57,182 bases of DNA from Pseudomonadota bacterium (GCA_023416135.1 JAEZIF010000346.1:1-57182); one strand, 5' to 3'; positions 1-8,878 are shown, counted from the first letter of the stretch. Made by a program: numbers and translations. The notes: generated by a model not told the origin, from the sequence alone.

Positions 1-297
1 ATCGACGTCAAGCCCGATACCATCGCCAAGCCCAAGATCGAGCAGCCGCGGCTCTACAAGGTGATCCTGATCAACGACGACTACACGCCGCGCGAGTTCG
101 TGACCGCCGTGCTGATGATGGTGTTCCACATGAGCGAGGACCAGGCCTATCGCATCATGATGACGGCCCATCAGCGCGGCGCCTGTGTCGTCGCCGCCTT
201 CACCCGCGACATCGCCGAGAGCAAGGCGACCGAAGGCACCAACGCCGGCCGCCAGAACGGTCATCCGCTGGAATTCACGACGGAGCCGGAGGAGTAG
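1..297 (+). CDS. clpS: ClpS, ATP-dependent Clp protease adaptor (5' end outside the window)
   Basis: ClpS is a cytosolic adaptor that carries N-end-rule substrates to the ClpAP protease. The reading frame is already open at base 1, so the N-terminus lies upstream. The visible 98 residues hold the ClpS core: LYKVILINDDYTPREFV, then an MMVFHMSEDQAYRIM segment, then the HQRGACVVAAFTRDIAE segment that contacts ClpA. The family is about 100-120 residues long, so only a short leader is missing. An ATG at base 61 falls inside the conserved core and is not the real start. clpA is often the next gene in this group, but here a convergent gene follows. Identification is secure. Confidence 0.95.
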   Translation: MDVKPDTIAKPKIEQPRLYKVILINDDYTPREFVTAVLMMVFHMSEDQAYRIMMTAHQRGACVVAAFTRDIAESKATEGTNAGRQNGHPLEFTTEPEE

Positions 298-337
298 GGA
301 GCTTCTTTGTTGGGGCAGGCCGGAGGCCCGCGCCCTG

Positions 338-763
338 TCACCCGTGCACCAACCCCGCCGCCGCGATGCCGGCGATCACCACCGCCTCGTCCTCGTCGCC
401 CGTGCCGCCGCTCGCGCCGGCGGCGCCCAGCACGTTGCCGTCCTTGTCCTTGATCACCACCGCGCCGGTCTGCGGCAGGAACTTGCCCTGGGCCGTCGCC
501 GAGAGCGCGCCGAAGAATTGCGGGTTCTCCTTGGCGCGCGCGAGCAGCGTGCGGCTCGCCACGCCCATGCCGACCGAGGCGTACGCCTTGCCAATGGCGA
601 CGTCGCAGCGGAACATGCTGGCGCCGTCTTCGCGCTGCAGCGACCTCACATGACCCGACTGGTCGAGCACGGCGACGGCGAGTGGCCTGATCTTCATCTC
701 GCGCGCTTTGGCGAAAGCCACTTCGATGATCCTGTTGGCCTGGGCAAGGGTCAGGTCGGGCAT
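338..763 (-). CDS. GlcG/HbpS-like DUF336 protein
   Basis: The 141-residue product is a single DUF336 (GlcG/HbpS) domain. It opens with MPDLTLAQANRIIEVAFAKA, has the core segments PLAVAVLDQSGHV and GKAYASVGMG, and ends in the glycine-rich stretch GNVLGAAGASGGTGDEDE. Members of this family bind small ligands or haem, or accompany glycolate and other catabolic operons, and their biochemical role is mostly unclear. The start chosen (763) gives the usual family N-terminus; a start 14 codons upstream is possible. The gene is divergent from the TRAP genes across 109 bases and convergent with clpS across about 40 bases. No signal peptide is evident. Function beyond the family name is unknown. Confidence 0.85.
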   Translation of the reverse strand: MPDLTLAQANRIIEVAFAKAREMKIRPLAVAVLDQSGHVRSLQREDGASMFRCDVAIGKAYASVGMGVASRTLLARAKENPQFFGALSATAQGKFLPQTGAVVIKDKDGNVLGAAGASGGTGDEDEAVVIAGIAAAGLVHG

Positions 764-872
764 TGGTGCGTTCCGTTCCAGTACGTGTTGCAGCGAGTTG
801 AGCATAAATTCGCGTGGCATGCATTTTGCTGAAATTTCGATACGGCAAACGGGGAAGAGGAGGGGTTTGCAC
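764..872. promoter_or_regulatory. Divergent intergenic region between the DUF336 gene and the TRAP operon
   Basis: This 109-base gap must hold promoters for both flanking genes. It is more AT-rich than its surroundings and contains an inverted repeat TTTGC-N15-GCAAA at 825-849. A purine-rich Shine-Dalgarno stretch (GGGGAAGAGGAGGGG) precedes the ATG at 873. I could not place convincing -35 and -10 boxes. Calling it an operator is an inference from position only. Confidence 0.35.
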
Positions 873-1934
873 ATGCTGAACCGGATGATGACGCGATTGG
901 CTCTAGCGGTGGCGGCCGCTTCCAGTGCGATCGGTGGAGTGGCCGCGCAGGACCTGCCGAAGACCCAGTTCAAGGTGATCGGACTCAACAGCCCGACGCC
1001 GGTGTCGATCCACGACGAACTGCCTTTCTGGCGCAAGACCATTCCCGAGGCGTCGAAGGGCGCGATCAACGCCGACATCACGCCGCTCGACCAGATGAGC
1101 ATCGACGACAAGACGATGCTGCGGCTTCTGAAGCTCGGCGTCATGGATTTCGCCGCCATGGACATCTCCAAGATGGCCGGCGACGACCCACGCTTCGAGG
1201 CCTGCGATCTGGCGGGCCTCACGCTCGATCCCGACAAGGCGCGCGCCGCCTGCGACGCCTATCGCGCGGTGATCGACCGTCAGATGCAGAAGAACTGGAA
1301 CGCCAAGCTGCTGGCCTTCGGCGGCAACACGCCCCAGGTCTTCTGGTGCCGCGACGTCGTGAGCGGACTCGGCGCCTTCAAGGGCAAGAAGATCCGCGTC
1401 TTCAACAACACCATGCGCGACTTCCTGGGCGGGCTCGGCGCCACCTCGGTCAGCATGGCCTTCGCCGAGGTCGTGCCGGCGCTGTCGGCCGGCGTGGTAG
1501 ATTGCGGCGTCACCGGCAGCCTGTCGGGCAACACCGCGGGCTGGGCCGAGGTCACCAAGTCGATCTACCCGATGTCGCTCGGTTGGAGCATCAACGTCCT
1601 GGCGGTCAACCTTGACAGCTGGAAGCGGCTCGATCCCAAGGTCCAGGCCTTCCTGCTCGAGCAGTTCAAGGCCTACGAGAACAAGATGTGGGCCACCATC
1701 AAGACGACGACGGCCGAGGCCGACAACTGCAACCAGGGCCAGCAGCCCTGCACCATGGGCAAGCTCGCCAAGACCACTATCGTGCCGGTCAAGTCCGAGG
1801 AGACCGAGACCCACAAGAAGCTGGTCGAGGGGGCGGTCCTCGCCGGCTGGGCCAAGCGCTGCGGCGCCGAATGCGCCAAGGAGTGGAACGACACGGTCGG
1901 CAAGGCCCTCGGCCTCAAGGCACCGACGCCCTGA
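873..1934 (+). CDS. dctP: TRAP transporter solute-binding protein (DctP family)
   Basis: Periplasmic binding component of a tripartite ATP-independent periplasmic (TRAP) transporter. The 353-residue product starts with a signal peptide (MLNRMMTRLALAVAAAS, cleavage near VAAQ). It continues with the DctP-like fold, including FKGKKIRVFNNTMRDFLGGL, where the arginine may be the carboxylate-binding one of the family, and SVSMAFAEVVPALSAGVVD. The start at 873 was chosen for its strong Shine-Dalgarno sequence and signal peptide; an upstream extension of the frame is antisense to the DUF336 gene. The two permease subunits follow on the same strand. The substrate is not readable from sequence; TRAP systems usually carry organic acids. 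Divergent cysteines (for example CDLAGL and CDAYRAV) set it apart from classic DctP. Confidence 0.88.
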   Translation: MLNRMMTRLALAVAAASSAIGGVAAQDLPKTQFKVIGLNSPTPVSIHDELPFWRKTIPEASKGAINADITPLDQMSIDDKTMLRLLKLGVMDFAAMDISKMAGDDPRFEACDLAGLTLDPDKARAACDAYRAVIDRQMQKNWNAKLLAFGGNTPQVFWCRDVVSGLGAFKGKKIRVFNNTMRDFLGGLGATSVSMAFAEVVPALSAGVVDCGVTGSLSGNTAGWAEVTKSIYPMSLGWSINVLAVNLDSWKRLDPKVQAFLLEQFKAYENKMWATIKTTTAEADNCNQGQQPCTMGKLAKTTIVPVKSEETETHKKLVEGAVLAGWAKRCGAECAKEWNDTVGKALGLKAPTP

Positions 1935-2025
1935 TGACGAACCTTATTTCTGGGAGCGCACCACTCTGTGGCGCTCATATCATGTCAAAGCAGAAGATGC
2001 GCCACGGCACGGCGCGCTCCCAGCA

Positions 2026-2622
2026 ATGAAACTTCTGCAAGCCGCAGCCGAAAGCATCTCCCGCGTCGGCGCCATCGCCGGCGGCGCGCTGTTGCTCATC
2101 GCGTCGATCCTGGTCTGTATCGACATCACCACGCGTTATCTGTTCGCCTGGACGCTGGGCGGCGCCGACGAGCTGTCCGGCTATGCGCTCGCGATCGCCA
2201 GCGCCTGGGGCTTCTCGACGACGCTCTTTCACCGCTCCCACATCCGCATCGACACCGTCTATGTCCGTGTGCGGCCGAGCATCCGGGCGTTGCTCGACCT
2301 GGTGAGCCTCGCGGTGTTCGCCTTCTTCATCGCCCTGGTCGCCTGGTACGCCTGGGGCGTCGTGCTGCAATCCTGGCAGTCGAACTCGCATTCGCTGTCG
2401 GAGATCGAGGCGCCGCTGGTGGTCCCACAGGGCCTGTGGTTTGCCGGCCTGGTATTCTTCGTGATGGTCGCCCTGCTGCTGCTGACGCGCGCCGTGGCAG
2501 CGTGGCTCCGCGGCGACCTGCCGACGCTATTCGCCTCGATCGGCTCGAAGTCGGCGGTCGACGAGGCCCAGGAGGAGGTCCTGAACGTCGAGCACGCTTT
2601 CGCGCAGGAGAAGAAGGAATGA
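2026..2622 (+). CDS. dctQ: TRAP transporter small permease (DctQ family)
   Basis: Small inner-membrane subunit of the TRAP transporter, 198 residues with four predicted membrane segments, as is usual for DctQ. The first is GGALLLIASILVCIDITTRY, followed by the typical GGADELSGYALAIASAWGFS with the conserved acidic residue. HRSHIRIDTVYVR and the late VPQGLWFAGLVFFVMVALLLL segment also fit. The C-terminal tail is charged and cytosolic. The start is 91 bases after the dctP stop. The stop overlaps the dctM start by four bases (ATGA), indicating translational coupling with the large permease. Confidence 0.9.
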   Translation: MKLLQAAAESISRVGAIAGGALLLIASILVCIDITTRYLFAWTLGGADELSGYALAIASAWGFSTTLFHRSHIRIDTVYVRVRPSIRALLDLVSLAVFAFFIALVAWYAWGVVLQSWQSNSHSLSEIEAPLVVPQGLWFAGLVFFVMVALLLLTRAVAAWLRGDLPTLFASIGSKSAVDEAQEEVLNVEHAFAQEKKE

Positions 2623-3905
2623 CCGCCGCCGTCTCGCTCGCCATCCTGCTGTTCATTCTCGGCAGCTCGATCGCCGTTGCCGCCGGCATGGGCCTGACCG
2701 GCGTGCTGCTGAACCAGATCTACTCGTCGATGCCCATGCAGCGCATCCTGGGCGAACTCAGCTGGTCGACCACCAGCAACTTCATCCTGACGGCCATCCC
2801 ATTCTACATCATGTTCGGCGAGATCCTGCTGCGCTCGGGGATCGCCGAGCGCATGTACGCCGCGCTCACGCAATGGCTGTCTTGGCTGCCCGGCGGGCTG
2901 ATGCATTCCAACATCGGCTCGTGCGCGCTGTTCGGCTCGGTCTCGGGCTCGAGCGTGGCGACGGCCGCGACCATCGGCGTGGTGGCGATGGGAGAGATCG
3001 AAAAGAACAAGTACAACGAATCCCTGTTCCTCGGCACGCTGGCGGCCGGCGGCACGCTCGGTATCCTGATCCCGCCGTCGATCAACATGATCATCTACGG
3101 CGTGATGACCGACACCTCGGTGCCCAAGCTCTATCTCGGCGGCTTCATCCCCGGATTCATCCTCACGGCCCTGTTCAGCCTGGTGGTGCTGGCGGCCTGC
3201 CTGTGGCGGCCGGAATGGGGCGGCCGCAAGGTCGAGACGAGCTGGCCCGAGCGCATGCGTACGCTGCCCGACCTGCTGCCGCCCCTGGTGCTGCTGATGA
3301 TCGTGATCGGCGCGATCTTCTTCGGCATCGCCACGGCGACCGAATCGGCCGCCGTCGGCATCGTCGGCGCACTCGCCATCACCGCGTGGCGGCGGCGTCT
3401 GTCGTGGGTCATGCTGCGCGACGTCTGCGAGGCGACGGCGCGCACCACGGCCATGGTGGTGGCGATCCTGGTCGGTGCCTTCTTCCTCAACGTCATCATC
3501 CAGACAATCGGGCTCACCCAGCAGCTCAGCAATCTGATCACGCAGTACCAGATGACGCCGGTCCAGGTCCTGTCGGCCGTGATCGTGCTCTACCTGGTGC
3601 TGGGCACCTTCATGGAGGAGCTCTCCATGATGATCTCGACCATCCCGATCACCACGCCGCTGATCGTGCAGGCCGGGTATGACCCGGTGTGGTACGGCGT
3701 GCTGATCGTGCTGCTGATCCAGACCGCCATGGTAACGCCGCCCTTCGGCATCAACCTGTTCGTCATCCATGGTATCCGCGGCCGCGGCCGGCTGACCGAC
3801 GTCGAACGCGGCTCGGCGCCGTTCGTCGTGGCGCTCCTGATCATGATCGCCATGATCTGCCTGTGGCCGGATATCGTGATGATCCTGCCGCGCTTGTTCG
3901 GTTAG
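2619..3905 (+). CDS. dctM: TRAP transporter large permease (DctM family)
   Basis: Large inner-membrane subunit that forms the ion-coupled channel of the TRAP transporter. It has 428 residues and many hydrophobic segments, as expected for the roughly 12-helix DctM family. Family landmarks include ILTAIPFYIMFGEILLRSG near the N-terminus, SCALFGSVSGSSVATAATIG, LGILIPPSINMIIYG, and late in the protein FMEELSMMISTIPI and TPPFGINLFVIHG. The start overlaps the dctQ stop (ATGA at 2619). The gene ends 31 bases before the convergent hyuA stop. Confidence 0.93.
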   Translation: MTAAVSLAILLFILGSSIAVAAGMGLTGVLLNQIYSSMPMQRILGELSWSTTSNFILTAIPFYIMFGEILLRSGIAERMYAALTQWLSWLPGGLMHSNIGSCALFGSVSGSSVATAATIGVVAMGEIEKNKYNESLFLGTLAAGGTLGILIPPSINMIIYGVMTDTSVPKLYLGGFIPGFILTALFSLVVLAACLWRPEWGGRKVETSWPERMRTLPDLLPPLVLLMIVIGAIFFGIATATESAAVGIVGALAITAWRRRLSWVMLRDVCEATARTTAMVVAILVGAFFLNVIIQTIGLTQQLSNLITQYQMTPVQVLSAVIVLYLVLGTFMEELSMMISTIPITTPLIVQAGYDPVWYGVLIVLLIQTAMVTPPFGINLFVIHGIRGRGRLTDVERGSAPFVVALLIMIAMICLWPDIVMILPRLFG

Positions 3906-3908
3906 CCG

Positions 3909-3938
3909 GAGCGGACCTGGAGGTCGGCGCCTCCGCTC
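3909..3938. terminator. Hairpin at the dctM/hyuA convergent junction
   Basis: The 31-base junction contains GAGCGGA pairing with TCCGCTC (7 bp). An alternative inner hairpin is GACC-TGGA-GGTC. It sits between two converging stops, so it could terminate both. There is no T-run on either side. A related sequence occurs at another convergent junction (48809-48840), which suggests a dispersed terminator-like repeat. Confidence 0.45.
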
Positions 3939-6024
3939 AAAGCGTGATCACGATATTGCCCGCGGCGTCGCGCTCGGCGCGGGCACCGGGCGGCACGACG
4001 CAGGTCGAATCGTATTCCTCGACGATCAGCGGACCGCTGCGTACACCGTCGAGATCGGCGCGGCTCAGCACCGGCGTCTCCAGCCAGCCGTGCTCGTCGC
4101 CGAAGTAGGCCTTGCGCGACGCTGGCCGGGTGCCGTTGCGGCGGCTCGGCGCCACGCTGTGCGGCACGCTGGAACCCTCGCGCAGGCCGGCGCCGACGAG
4201 CTGGATCGCCACCAGCTCGACCGGCTCGTCCGGCCCGGCGCGATGGCCATACATGCGCTCGTGCTCCTCGGCGAAGGCCTGTTCCAGGTGCGTCGCCATG
4301 CGCGCATCGATCGCGCCGTCGGGGACCGGCACCGTGAGCTCGTAGCTCTGGCGCTTGTAGTGCAGGGCGGCCGAGCGGCGCAGGCGGGCGTTCGCGCCGG
4401 TAAAGCCTTCGGCCGCGAGCTGTTCGCTGGCCAGCTTCGCCAGCGCATCCCATGCCGTGCCGATCTCGCCGAGATCGGCCTGCCTCAGCAGGCGGCGGAA
4501 GGTGCGGGCGTAGTGATGCTCGACGTCGGCATAGAGCAGCCCGAAGGACGAGAAGAGCCCGGCCGACGGCGGCACGACCACGCGGTTGATGCCCAGCGAG
4601 GCCGCCATGCCGGCGGCGAACAGCGGCCCGTTGCCGCCGAAGGCGAACAGGGCGAAGTCGCGCGGATCGCGGCCGCGCTCGGTCGATACCGCCTTGATGG
4701 CGCGGATCATGTTGGAGGCCACGATCAGGTGGGCGCCATAGGCCGCGCGCTCGAGCGGCATGCCGAGCGGCTTTGCGATCTTCTCGGCGAAGGCGATGCG
4801 CGCCTTGTCGGCGTTGAGCCTCAGGGCGCCGCCCACCAGGTGCCCGGGATTGATGTAGCCCAGCAGCACGTTGGCGTCGGTGATGGTGGGTTCGGTGCCG
4901 CCCTGGTCGTAGCAGACCGGGCCGGGCGAGGCGCCGGCGCTCTCGGGGCCGGCCTGCAGGGCGCCGCCGCCGTCGATCCAGACATGCGAGCCGCCGCCGG
5001 CGCCGACTTCCGCGAGGTCGATGGCCGGCACCTTCAGCGTGTAGCCGGCGCCCGTCAGCAGGCGCGAGCCGATCATGATGCCGGCGCCTACGGCGTACTC
5101 CTGGGCTCGCGCGACCTCGCCGTGCTCGACCATCGAGGCCTTGGCGGTGGTGCCACCCATGTCGAAGGTGATGATCCTGTCGAGCGACTTGGCACGGGCC
5201 AGCGCCTGCGCCCCGACCACGCCGCCGGCCGGCCCCGATTCGATGATGTTCATCGGCCGCTCGGCCGCAGCGCCGTCGGTCGTCAGGCCGCCGTTCGACT
5301 GCATCAGCAGCAGGCGGGCCGGTATGCCCCCGGCATCGAGGCCCTTGCGCAGCGCCCGCAGGTAGGTGGCGACGATCGGCATCACGTAGGCGTTGATCAC
5401 CGTCGTCGATGTGCGCTCGTATTCCTTGATCTCCGGCAGGACCTCGAACGACAGGCTCTTTGGCAGGTGAGGAGCCTTGCGCTCGATCACCTCCTTCAGC
5501 ATCGCCTCGTGGGCGGGGTTGGCGAAGGAGTTGAGCAGGCAGACCGCGATGGCCTCGACCTTCTCGGCCAGCAGCGCATCGACGGCGCGCTCGGCATCCG
5601 CCGGCTCGAGCGCGCGCTCGACATGACCGCGATGGTCGATGCGCTCGTCGACCACCTTGCGCAGATAGCGCTCGACCAGCGGCTCGGGCTTGGTCCAGCC
5701 GATATCGTAGAGCTTGGGCATGCGGAGCGTGCGGATCTCCAGCACGTCACGGAAGCCCTTGGTGGTGATGAGGCCGACACGCGCTCCCTTGTGCTCGAGG
5801 ATGGCGTTGGAGGCGACGGTGGTGCCGTGGCGGATCTCGTCGATGGCCGATCCGCCGAGGCCGGTCTCGCCGAAAACCTCGCTCAAGCCGTCGACGATCG
5901 CCTGGGCGTAGTTGCCGACGCTTGACGAGATCTTCTTGGTATGGACGGTGCCGTCCGATCCGAGCAGCACGATATCCGTGAAGGTGCCGCCGATATCGAC
6001 GCCGGCGCGGTAGGTGACAGCCAT
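3937..6024 (-). CDS. hyuA: HyuA-type hydantoinase / oxoprolinase family subunit
   Basis: The 695-residue product is an ATP-dependent N-methylhydantoinase/5-oxoprolinase A-type subunit. It has an N-terminal actin-like ATP-binding motif (GVDIGGTFTDIVLLGSDG, residues about 7-24), a second phosphate-binding motif around DMGGTTAKASM, and SGPAGGVVGAQA and LFAFGGNGPLFA. The family cleaves cyclic amide bonds with ATP, and related members include acetone, acetophenone and caprolactam enzymes, so the exact substrate is open. The start at 6024 gives the canonical N-terminus. It follows the hyuB stop by four bases in the same operon, so the two subunits are co-translated. Confidence 0.9.
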   Translation of the reverse strand: MAVTYRAGVDIGGTFTDIVLLGSDGTVHTKKISSSVGNYAQAIVDGLSEVFGETGLGGSAIDEIRHGTTVASNAILEHKGARVGLITTKGFRDVLEIRTLRMPKLYDIGWTKPEPLVERYLRKVVDERIDHRGHVERALEPADAERAVDALLAEKVEAIAVCLLNSFANPAHEAMLKEVIERKAPHLPKSLSFEVLPEIKEYERTSTTVINAYVMPIVATYLRALRKGLDAGGIPARLLLMQSNGGLTTDGAAAERPMNIIESGPAGGVVGAQALARAKSLDRIITFDMGGTTAKASMVEHGEVARAQEYAVGAGIMIGSRLLTGAGYTLKVPAIDLAEVGAGGGSHVWIDGGGALQAGPESAGASPGPVCYDQGGTEPTITDANVLLGYINPGHLVGGALRLNADKARIAFAEKIAKPLGMPLERAAYGAHLIVASNMIRAIKAVSTERGRDPRDFALFAFGGNGPLFAAGMAASLGINRVVVPPSAGLFSSFGLLYADVEHHYARTFRRLLRQADLGEIGTAWDALAKLASEQLAAEGFTGANARLRRSAALHYKRQSYELTVPVPDGAIDARMATHLEQAFAEEHERMYGHRAGPDEPVELVAIQLVGAGLREGSSVPHSVAPSRRNGTRPASRKAYFGDEHGWLETPVLSRADLDGVRSGPLIVEEYDSTCVVPPGARAERDAAGNIVITL

Positions 6025-6028
6025 AGGA

Positions 6029-7873
6029 CTACTCCGCCGCGCGACGCAGCAGTTCGGGCTCGTGCCATTGCACCTTGGGCGTCTCGGTCCAGCCGCGCGC
6101 CCGGCGGATTTCCTCGCGTCGCCGTGCCGTTGCCGCGGCATCGACCGTCCAGGTCGCCGTGTCGACCACGACGCCGTAGTCGGTCTCGGCCTTCTGCGGC
6201 GACAAAAGCTCGTTCCGCACATCGCGCAGCACGGCCGCAGGATCGCGCGCCAGCGGATCGCCCCAGCCACCTGCGCCGGCCAGCACATGGCGGAAGACCT
6301 CGCCCTTCCTGATGGTCATGGTGAGCTTGGACGGCAACAGCCGGTTCTCGCCGTCGGGGTTCATGTAGTTCTCCGACGGCGCGCCCGGGCTGCCGCCGTA
6401 GAGCCCGAACGGACGATGGTCGCGCCGGTCGGAGCGGACCTGCAGCATGCCTTCGTCCTCGAGGAAGCGGTAATCCCGCCTGAACGGCACGCCGCCGCGG
6501 AACTTGCCGGCGCCGGCGCGGTCGGCGACGAACTCGTAGGCCAGGAGCTGCATCGGCTGCTCGGCCTCGGTGACCTCGATCGAATGCGAGGCCATGTTGG
6601 CGAACATGTGCGAATTGCCGTCGAGCCCGTCGGCCCACGGCCTGGCGCCCCAGGCGCCGCAGGTGAAGTCGACATAGACGAACGGCCTGCGCTCGGCATC
6701 GTAGCCGCCGATCGAGATGCCGGTGTTGCCGCCGTCGCCCGCCGCCTTGACCTTGTCGGGCAGCATCATGGCGAGCGCGCCGAACATGCAGTCGACCATG
6801 CGGAAGCCGGTGAGGCCGCGCGCGGCGCAGGCCGCCGGCAGCACGCCGTTGCCCACAGTGCCCGGCGGGCAGATCACTTCGATGGCGCGGAACACGCCTT
6901 CGTTGTTGGGAATTCCCGGCGGCAGCACCGAGCGCACGCCGGTATAGGAGGCGGCCTTGGTGAAGGAGAGCGTATTGTTGATGGCGCCTTTGACCTGTGG
7001 GTTCGTGCCGGTCCAGTCGACGACCATGTGGCCGCCCGTCTTGCGGATGGTGACGAACAGCCGAATCGGCTTGCCGTAGTCGACGCCGTCGTCGTCGATC
7101 CAATCCTCGAAGCTCCACTCGCCGTCGGGCAGCTTCTCCAGCGCCGCCCGCGTCAGGCGCTCGGCGTAGTCGATGACCTCTCCGAGATAGAACCTGGTCT
7201 TCGCCGGCCCGTAGCGCGCGACGATCTCGGCGAATTGCGTCTCGCCGATATGGCAGGCGGCGAGCTGGGCGCGCAGATCGCCGAACAGCTGCACCGGCAG
7301 GCGGACGTTCTTCTCGATGAACGTCATGATGGTCTTGTTGAGCTTGCCTGCCTCGTAGAGCTTCATCGGCGCGATGCGCAGGCCCTCGGCGTAGATCTCG
7401 GTCGAGTCCGAGGCGTTCGAGCCCGCGACACGGCCGCCGACATCGATGTGATGGCAGACGGTGCAGGCGAAGGCCAGGCGCTCGCCTTCGTGATAGAGCG
7501 GTTTGAAGACGAAGATGTCGGGCAGGTGCATGCCGCCGTCGAACGGGTCGTTCATGATGAAGACGTCGCCCGGCGCCATGTCGTCCTTGAAGTGGCGCAT
7601 GATGGCGTCCATGGCCGTCGGCACCGACCCGAGATGACCCGGCAAGGTCAGGCCCTGCGCCGCCAGCTTGCCGTCGGCATCGGCGAAGCCCGTCGAATAG
7701 TCCATGTTGTCCTTGAGGACGCCGGAGTAGGTAGTGCGGAACACCGTCAGCGCCATCTCGTCGGCGATCGAGAAGATGGCGTTCTTGAACAGCTCCAGTT
7801 CGATCGGATCGGAACTCAAGGCCACGGATTGCTCTCCTTTGTCCAAAGCGACGCAATAGTCGTGCCGCGTCAT
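6029..7873 (-). CDS. hyuB: HyuB-type hydantoinase / oxoprolinase family subunit
   Basis: Partner subunit of HyuA, 614 residues. Recognisable HyuB segments are YSGVLKDNMDYSTGFADADG, the HLGSVPTAMDAIMRHF and FIMNDPFDGGMHLPDI region, and HHIDVGGRVAGSNASDSTEI with likely metal-binding His/Asp residues. Near the C-terminus are PFGLYGGSPG and GGWGDPLARDP. The start at 7873 overlaps the upstream tctC-like stop by four bases (ATGA). That start adds about 28 residues before the conserved domain (from PIELELFKNAIFSI), so an internal start is possible. Gene order is tctC-like, hyuB, hyuA, so substrate capture and hydrolysis may be linked. Confidence 0.9.
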   Translation of the reverse strand: MTRHDYCVALDKGEQSVALSSDPIELELFKNAIFSIADEMALTVFRTTYSGVLKDNMDYSTGFADADGKLAAQGLTLPGHLGSVPTAMDAIMRHFKDDMAPGDVFIMNDPFDGGMHLPDIFVFKPLYHEGERLAFACTVCHHIDVGGRVAGSNASDSTEIYAEGLRIAPMKLYEAGKLNKTIMTFIEKNVRLPVQLFGDLRAQLAACHIGETQFAEIVARYGPAKTRFYLGEVIDYAERLTRAALEKLPDGEWSFEDWIDDDGVDYGKPIRLFVTIRKTGGHMVVDWTGTNPQVKGAINNTLSFTKAASYTGVRSVLPPGIPNNEGVFRAIEVICPPGTVGNGVLPAACAARGLTGFRMVDCMFGALAMMLPDKVKAAGDGGNTGISIGGYDAERRPFVYVDFTCGAWGARPWADGLDGNSHMFANMASHSIEVTEAEQPMQLLAYEFVADRAGAGKFRGGVPFRRDYRFLEDEGMLQVRSDRRDHRPFGLYGGSPGAPSENYMNPDGENRLLPSKLTMTIRKGEVFRHVLAGAGGWGDPLARDPAAVLRDVRNELLSPQKAETDYGVVVDTATWTVDAAATARRREEIRRARGWTETPKVQWHEPELLRRAAE

Positions 7874-8766
7874 TCCGGTGCGCGGATATTGGCGCGCCGG
7901 ATGACCTCGCCCCAACGCGCCGCTTCCGACTTGATCAGCGCGTCGAGCTCCTCGGGCGAGCTCGGCGTCACCGACAGGCTGAGCTCGGCGAAGCGCTGCT
8001 GCAGGTCGGGCGCGGCGAGGGCCTTGCGCACGTCGGCGTTCAGGCGTTGCACGATCTCGCGCGGGTCCCGGCGGGCGCCGTGAGGCCGAACCAGGTCTCG
8101 ACATCGGCGCCCTTGATCCCGGCCTCGGCGAGCGTCGGCACGTCGGGCATGCCCGGCGGCGTTGGCGAACAGCAGCGGAAGCTGGCCCGCAAGAACGTCG
8201 GCGATGGCCGGCGCCTCGCCGCGACCAACGTGGGTCATGCGGATGTCGGTCGTGAACAGGAAGAGCTCGGCGGCCATGTGCGGTGTCGTCCCCACGCCAC
8301 CCGAGCCGAAGTTGATGGCGCCCGGCTTGGCCTTGGCCATCTCGATCAGCTCGCCTAGCGACTTTGCGGCGAACGGCGGGTTGACGACCAGCACCAGCGG
8401 CGAGGCGCCGAGCAGGGAGATGCCCATGACGTCGCGCGGCGCATCGAACGCCACCGATTTGTAGAGCTGCGGCGCCACGGCGTAGGTCGTCTGCGCCGCG
8501 ACCATCAAGGTCGTGCCGTCGGGCGGCGCCTTGGCGAGGATGTCGGCCGCTATCAGGCCGCTGGCGCCCGTCTTGTTGTCGACCAGGACCCGGCCCGACG
8601 AGCCTTCGCCCATCTTCTGCGCCACCAGGCGGGCAATCACGTCGTTGCCGCCACCGGCGGCGAAGCCCACCAGGACGCGGATCGGCTTGCTCTGGGCGAG
8701 GGCGCTGCCGGCGAAGCAGACCGCCGCCGCTCCGCCAAGGAAACGTCGACGCGATGTCCTGACCAT
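7870..8766 (-). CDS. Bug/TctC-family periplasmic binding protein, damaged by a deletion and two compensating frameshifts
   Basis: Tripartite tricarboxylate transporter (Bug) receptor, normally periplasmic. The N-terminus has a twin-arginine-like signal (RRRFLGGAAAVCFAGSALAQ), then IRVLVGFAAGGGNDVIARLVA, DNKTGASGLIAADILAKAPP and GSGGVGTTPHMAAELF, as in intact members. After LPLLFANAAG the open frame becomes an arginine-rich nonsense stretch until PREIVQRLNADVRKAL. The expected PDVPTLAEAGIKGADVETWF lies in another frame across 8066-8160. About 24 residues normally found before PDVPT are also absent. The shifts lie near 8143-8166 and 8061-8073 and cancel out, so the frame stays open at 298 residues against about 320 usual. 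Either a decaying gene or assembly error. Confidence 0.8.
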   Translation of the reverse strand: MVRTSRRRFLGGAAAVCFAGSALAQSKPIRVLVGFAAGGGNDVIARLVAQKMGEGSSGRVLVDNKTGASGLIAADILAKAPPDGTTLMVAAQTTYAVAPQLYKSVAFDAPRDVMGISLLGASPLVLVVNPPFAAKSLGELIEMAKAKPGAINFGSGGVGTTPHMAAELFLFTTDIRMTHVGRGEAPAIADVLAGQLPLLFANAAGHARRADARRGRDQGRRCRDLVRPHGARRDPREIVQRLNADVRKALAAPDLQQRFAELSLSVTPSSPEELDALIKSEAARWGEVIRRANIRAPE

Positions 8767-8825
8767 GAAACCGCTCCCGGCCGTGGAAGCAGCACTCTAG
8801 CGTGATTCGCGGCCGATGAGCGCGC

Positions 8826-8853
8826 TTGACGGAGCGGCTGGCCATCCTATATA
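8826..8853 (+). promoter_or_regulatory. Candidate sigma-70 promoter of the ArsR gene
   Basis: TTGACG at 8826-8831, a 16-base spacer and TATATA at 8848-8853 make a near-consensus housekeeping promoter pointing at the ArsR gene that starts at 8895. It lies in an unusually AT-rich island between two divergent genes. The downstream half overlaps the repeats described next. Confidence 0.65.
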
Positions 8854-8878
8854 GCCAAAGTAGAATATAGCCATATGG
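8849..8878. promoter_or_regulatory. Candidate ArsR operator: two ATATAGCCA repeats and CCATATGG
   Basis: ATATAGCCA occurs at 8849-8857 and again at 8865-8873, 16 bases apart and so on nearly the same helix face. The second copy runs into the palindrome CCATATGG (8871-8878). The first copy overlaps the -10 box. This is the expected placement for autorepression by the ArsR product encoded immediately downstream. The binding itself is inferred. Confidence 0.5.
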
